A DNA stretch of 14,844 nucleotides from an uncultured Bacteriovorax sp. (lineage in GTDB: Bacteria; Bdellovibrionota; Bacteriovoracia; Bacteriovoracales; Bacteriovoracaceae): NCBI GenBank assembly GCA_943914745.1, contig CALUDF010000034.1:1-14844 (forward strand), in the 5' to 3' direction. Each line of letters begins with the position of its first letter. Position 1 is the stretch's first letter. The notes under the pieces are model-generated. The model was not told where the DNA came from. It searched no databases and saw nothing but the letters and a program-made list of their open reading frames with translations. This document shows positions 13,312 through 14,844 of this stretch, one piece after another. The translations under genes were made by a program, and so were the position numbers.

Positions 13312-14139
13312 ATGGTGACAAAAATAGCACGAAAAGCCCTACTAAAAAAGCTTCCTAAGCGCGAGCGCCTCTCTAATAAGGCAGATGGTGGGGTGGTACT
13401 TATTGTTGCAGGGGGAGCTAAACTCATGGGGGCAGGCATTTTAAGTGCCCTGGCCGCTACTCGAAGCGGCTCGGGATACACCCATCTCATGACAGATCTT
13501 ATCCATTATCCCTGGAGAAAATACCCAGATTTTATTGTCCATCCCTTTTCTCTTTCTCTTTTAAAGAAGCACAAGGATCAGGTGATTGCCATGGGCCCTG
13601 GGCTCGGGATGGAAAAAGGCAAGACGAAGCTTCTTCGTGCATTACTGAGATTAAGGGCCCCTAAAGTCATACTCGACGCTGATGCTCTGACGATGCTTTC
13701 TCAAATGAAGGTCGGCTTTCTTCCAGAGACCTGGCTTTTGACTCCGCATGAAGGAGAGCTTGCGCGTCTTCTTCATGTGCCCGTGGCCGAAATAAAAAAA
13801 GACCGTGCCTATTACTTGTATGAAGCTCATCTAAAATTTGGATGCACTATTTTGTTAAAGGGCCATGAGACGCTCATTGCCAATCAGGCAGAGATAACTT
13901 CTTGCTCTTTTGGTTCGGTGGCCTTGGCCAAAGCTGGAACAGGAGATGTTCTTCTGGGTGTAATGGCTGCCTTTTTGGCGCAAGGTCTGGATGTGTATTC
14001 GGCCGCTCTTTTAGGCTCTCTCATTCATGGCCAAGCGGCAAAAGACTGGGAGAAGAGGGGAAATGATCACCTGGGGCTTAGGCCCATGGATCTCATTGAC
14101 CAAATTCCCCAGACGATTAAAGAGTTAAGGCTACTGTGA
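13312..14139 (+). CDS. nnrD: ADP/ATP-dependent NAD(P)H-hydrate dehydratase, stand-alone domain
   Basis: A 275-residue protein matching the ribokinase-like YjeF C-terminal domain. Visible motifs are GPGLG (95-99), LDADAL (121-126), TPHEGEL (144-150), LKGHETLI (182-189) and AGTGD (208-212, with Asp212 as likely catalytic base). The enzyme repairs S-NAD(P)HX, a damaged hydrated cofactor, back to NAD(P)H in the cytoplasm using a nucleotide as phosphate source. In many bacteria it is fused to the epimerase domain NnrE; here that domain is absent and the N terminus is a short basic segment. The ATG follows a purine-rich region with GGGAGGAG (13296-13303), 8 nt upstream. The TGA stop overlaps the convergent peptidase gene by 9 nt. 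Its link to the oxidase genes is positional only. Confidence 0.92.
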   Translation: MVTKIARKALLKKLPKRERLSNKADGGVVLIVAGGAKLMGAGILSALAATRSGSGYTHLMTDLIHYPWRKYPDFIVHPFSLSLLKKHKDQVIAMGPGLGMEKGKTKLLRALLRLRAPKVILDADALTMLSQMKVGFLPETWLLTPHEGELARLLHVPVAEIKKDRAYYLYEAHLKFGCTILLKGHETLIANQAEITSCSFGSVALAKAGTGDVLLGVMAAFLAQGLDVYSAALLGSLIHGQAAKDWEKRGNDHLGLRPMDLIDQIPQTIKELRLL

Positions 14140-14844
14140 AATATAATTGATGTTATCGAGATTCATGAAGAGCTTTTCCTCATCCATCCAGATTTTTCCA
14201 TTTTCAATTTCGTAAGAATCATTCTTCCAAGATGGTCCCCATGAATTTTGCGATAAATACTGAAGCTTGTTGTCTTTGCAGCGGTAGCCAATCATTGTGA
14301 TGGCATGAAAGCCATGCATCCCGACATTGGCACAAGTCTGGTATCTTGTTTGAGAGCTTTCCTTTTGAAAGTTGTAGTCGGGCTCTTTCCAGAATTTTGT
14401 GCATATATCAAGTCCAACAGGTTTTTTTGCATTGATGCTTTTAAGTAAATTTGCACGATTCTTTGTCACGGTCTTAGTGAAATTCCCATTTTTCTCAAAG
14501 TCATCCGGAGAGAAGGATATTCTCTCTGAAGTGCATTTTAGATCATCAGGGATCTTGACTCTCTTGTCTGGCGAGCAATCCTTGGCAATGAGACCCATTA
14601 AGGCTTCATCATATCCAAGCCCTGCTTTACTAGTTATGAAGTCGACAAACGAAGTGAGATCGGTAAATGTTTTGTCGGGAATGACATTGGCTATCTCAAT
14701 GGCCTGGTCAATGAGGTCGGCGTAATTGCACAAGAAAGGGTCTTTACGGGCCTGTTCTTGGAAATATTTTTTATATCTAAAATAGCTGAGGAAGTTCTTA
14801 GCCTTGCAGTCATCAACCTTTTTTAAAGCGACTCTGTCATATTC
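14131..14844 (-). CDS. Papain-fold (C1-type) cysteine peptidase, N-terminal part outside window
   Basis: The frame is open to the right edge with no stop, giving 237 visible residues, so the start is beyond the window. The TTG at 14733 is internal and not a likely start. The C-terminal part has the two later catalytic motifs of papain-like peptidases: His in GFHAITMIGY (codon 14305-14307) and Asn in QNSWGPSW (codon 14245-14247). Eight or so Cys in the visible part suggest a secreted, disulfide-bonded protein. The catalytic Cys (a GxCW-type motif) is not in the visible part and is expected upstream. Its stop codon (TAG, 14131-14133) lies inside the 3' end of nnrD. A predatory or scavenging role would suit the suspected lineage but is not shown. 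Confidence is high for the fold, moderate for activity. Confidence 0.82.
   Translation of the reverse strand, partial: EYDRVALKKVDDCKAKNFLSYFRYKKYFQEQARKDPFLCNYADLIDQAIEIANVIPDKTFTDLTSFVDFITSKAGLGYDEALMGLIAKDCSPDKRVKIPDDLKCTSERISFSPDDFEKNGNFTKTVTKNRANLLKSINAKKPVGLDICTKFWKEPDYNFQKESSQTRYQTCANVGMHGFHAITMIGYRCKDNKLQYLSQNSWGPSWKNDSYEIENGKIWMDEEKLFMNLDNINYISQ

Noticed and set aside
14731..14733. TTG at 14733 as the start of the peptidase gene
   Set aside because: The frame stays open for 37 more codons to the window edge and the catalytic Cys region is still missing, so the gene begins further upstream.

Overview
The window looks like chromosome from a Gram-negative bacterium of the Bdellovibrionota, most likely a Bacteriovorax/Peredibacter-type lineage. 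This is a judgement from moderate GC, a fused ccoN-ccoO gene, a Tat-exported HiPIP and secreted peptidases and lipoproteins; no marker gene fixes the taxon. It is densely coding. The core is a microaerobic respiration locus built around a cbb3-type cytochrome c oxidase.

Layout. At 1-960 (+) is the 3' part of a lipoprotein gene whose start lies outside the window. At 1017-2183 (+) is an MscS-family channel. At 2331-4005 (+) is a two-gene unit: a Tat-exported high-potential iron-sulfur protein and hemN, oxygen-independent coproporphyrinogen III oxidase. From 13138 down to 4018 (-) genes run in one direction: an FNR-type regulator, a stand-alone cyclic-nucleotide-binding-fold protein without HTH, ccoI (copper P-type ATPase), ccoS, fused ccoNO, ccoQ, a mono-heme ccoP, ccoG, a DsbD/SafE-like membrane protein with a His/Cys-rich tail, and a universal stress protein. 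Two of these genes, ccoS (59 aa) and ccoQ (56 aa), are short and were found by reading between larger genes. From ccoI to the SafE-like gene all neighbours overlap by 1-20 nt, so this is one translationally coupled operon. At 13312-14139 (+) is an NAD(P)H-hydrate dehydratase (nnrD), which converges with and overlaps a papain-fold cysteine peptidase gene (-) that runs off the right edge.

How it fits together. CcoNO, CcoQ and CcoP form a proton-pumping oxidase for low oxygen. CcoI supplies copper, CcoS and CcoG serve assembly, HemN makes heme when oxygen is scarce, and the HiPIP is a plausible periplasmic electron carrier. The regulator carries four Cys suited to an oxygen-sensing 4Fe-4S cluster. 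A 10-base word, AAGCTGATAT, occurs in three intergenic regions: before HiPIP-hemN, before the HTH-less protein plus cco operon, and before the regulator gene. In each it is one arm of a TGAT-N4-ATCA-like FNR half-site pair. The copy before HiPIP-hemN is centred 41.5 bp from a predicted start site with a well-placed TATTAT -10 box. I infer a local FNR regulon with possible autoregulation.

Most notable: the three-copy operator word, the HTH-less FNR-like partner, the mono-heme CcoP, the absence of a visible ccoH, the HiPIP-hemN pairing, and a 12-bp inverted repeat abutting an MscS start codon that has no Shine-Dalgarno. I found no CRISPR array, insertion sequence, tRNA or rRNA. No gene-free stretch exceeds 300 bases.
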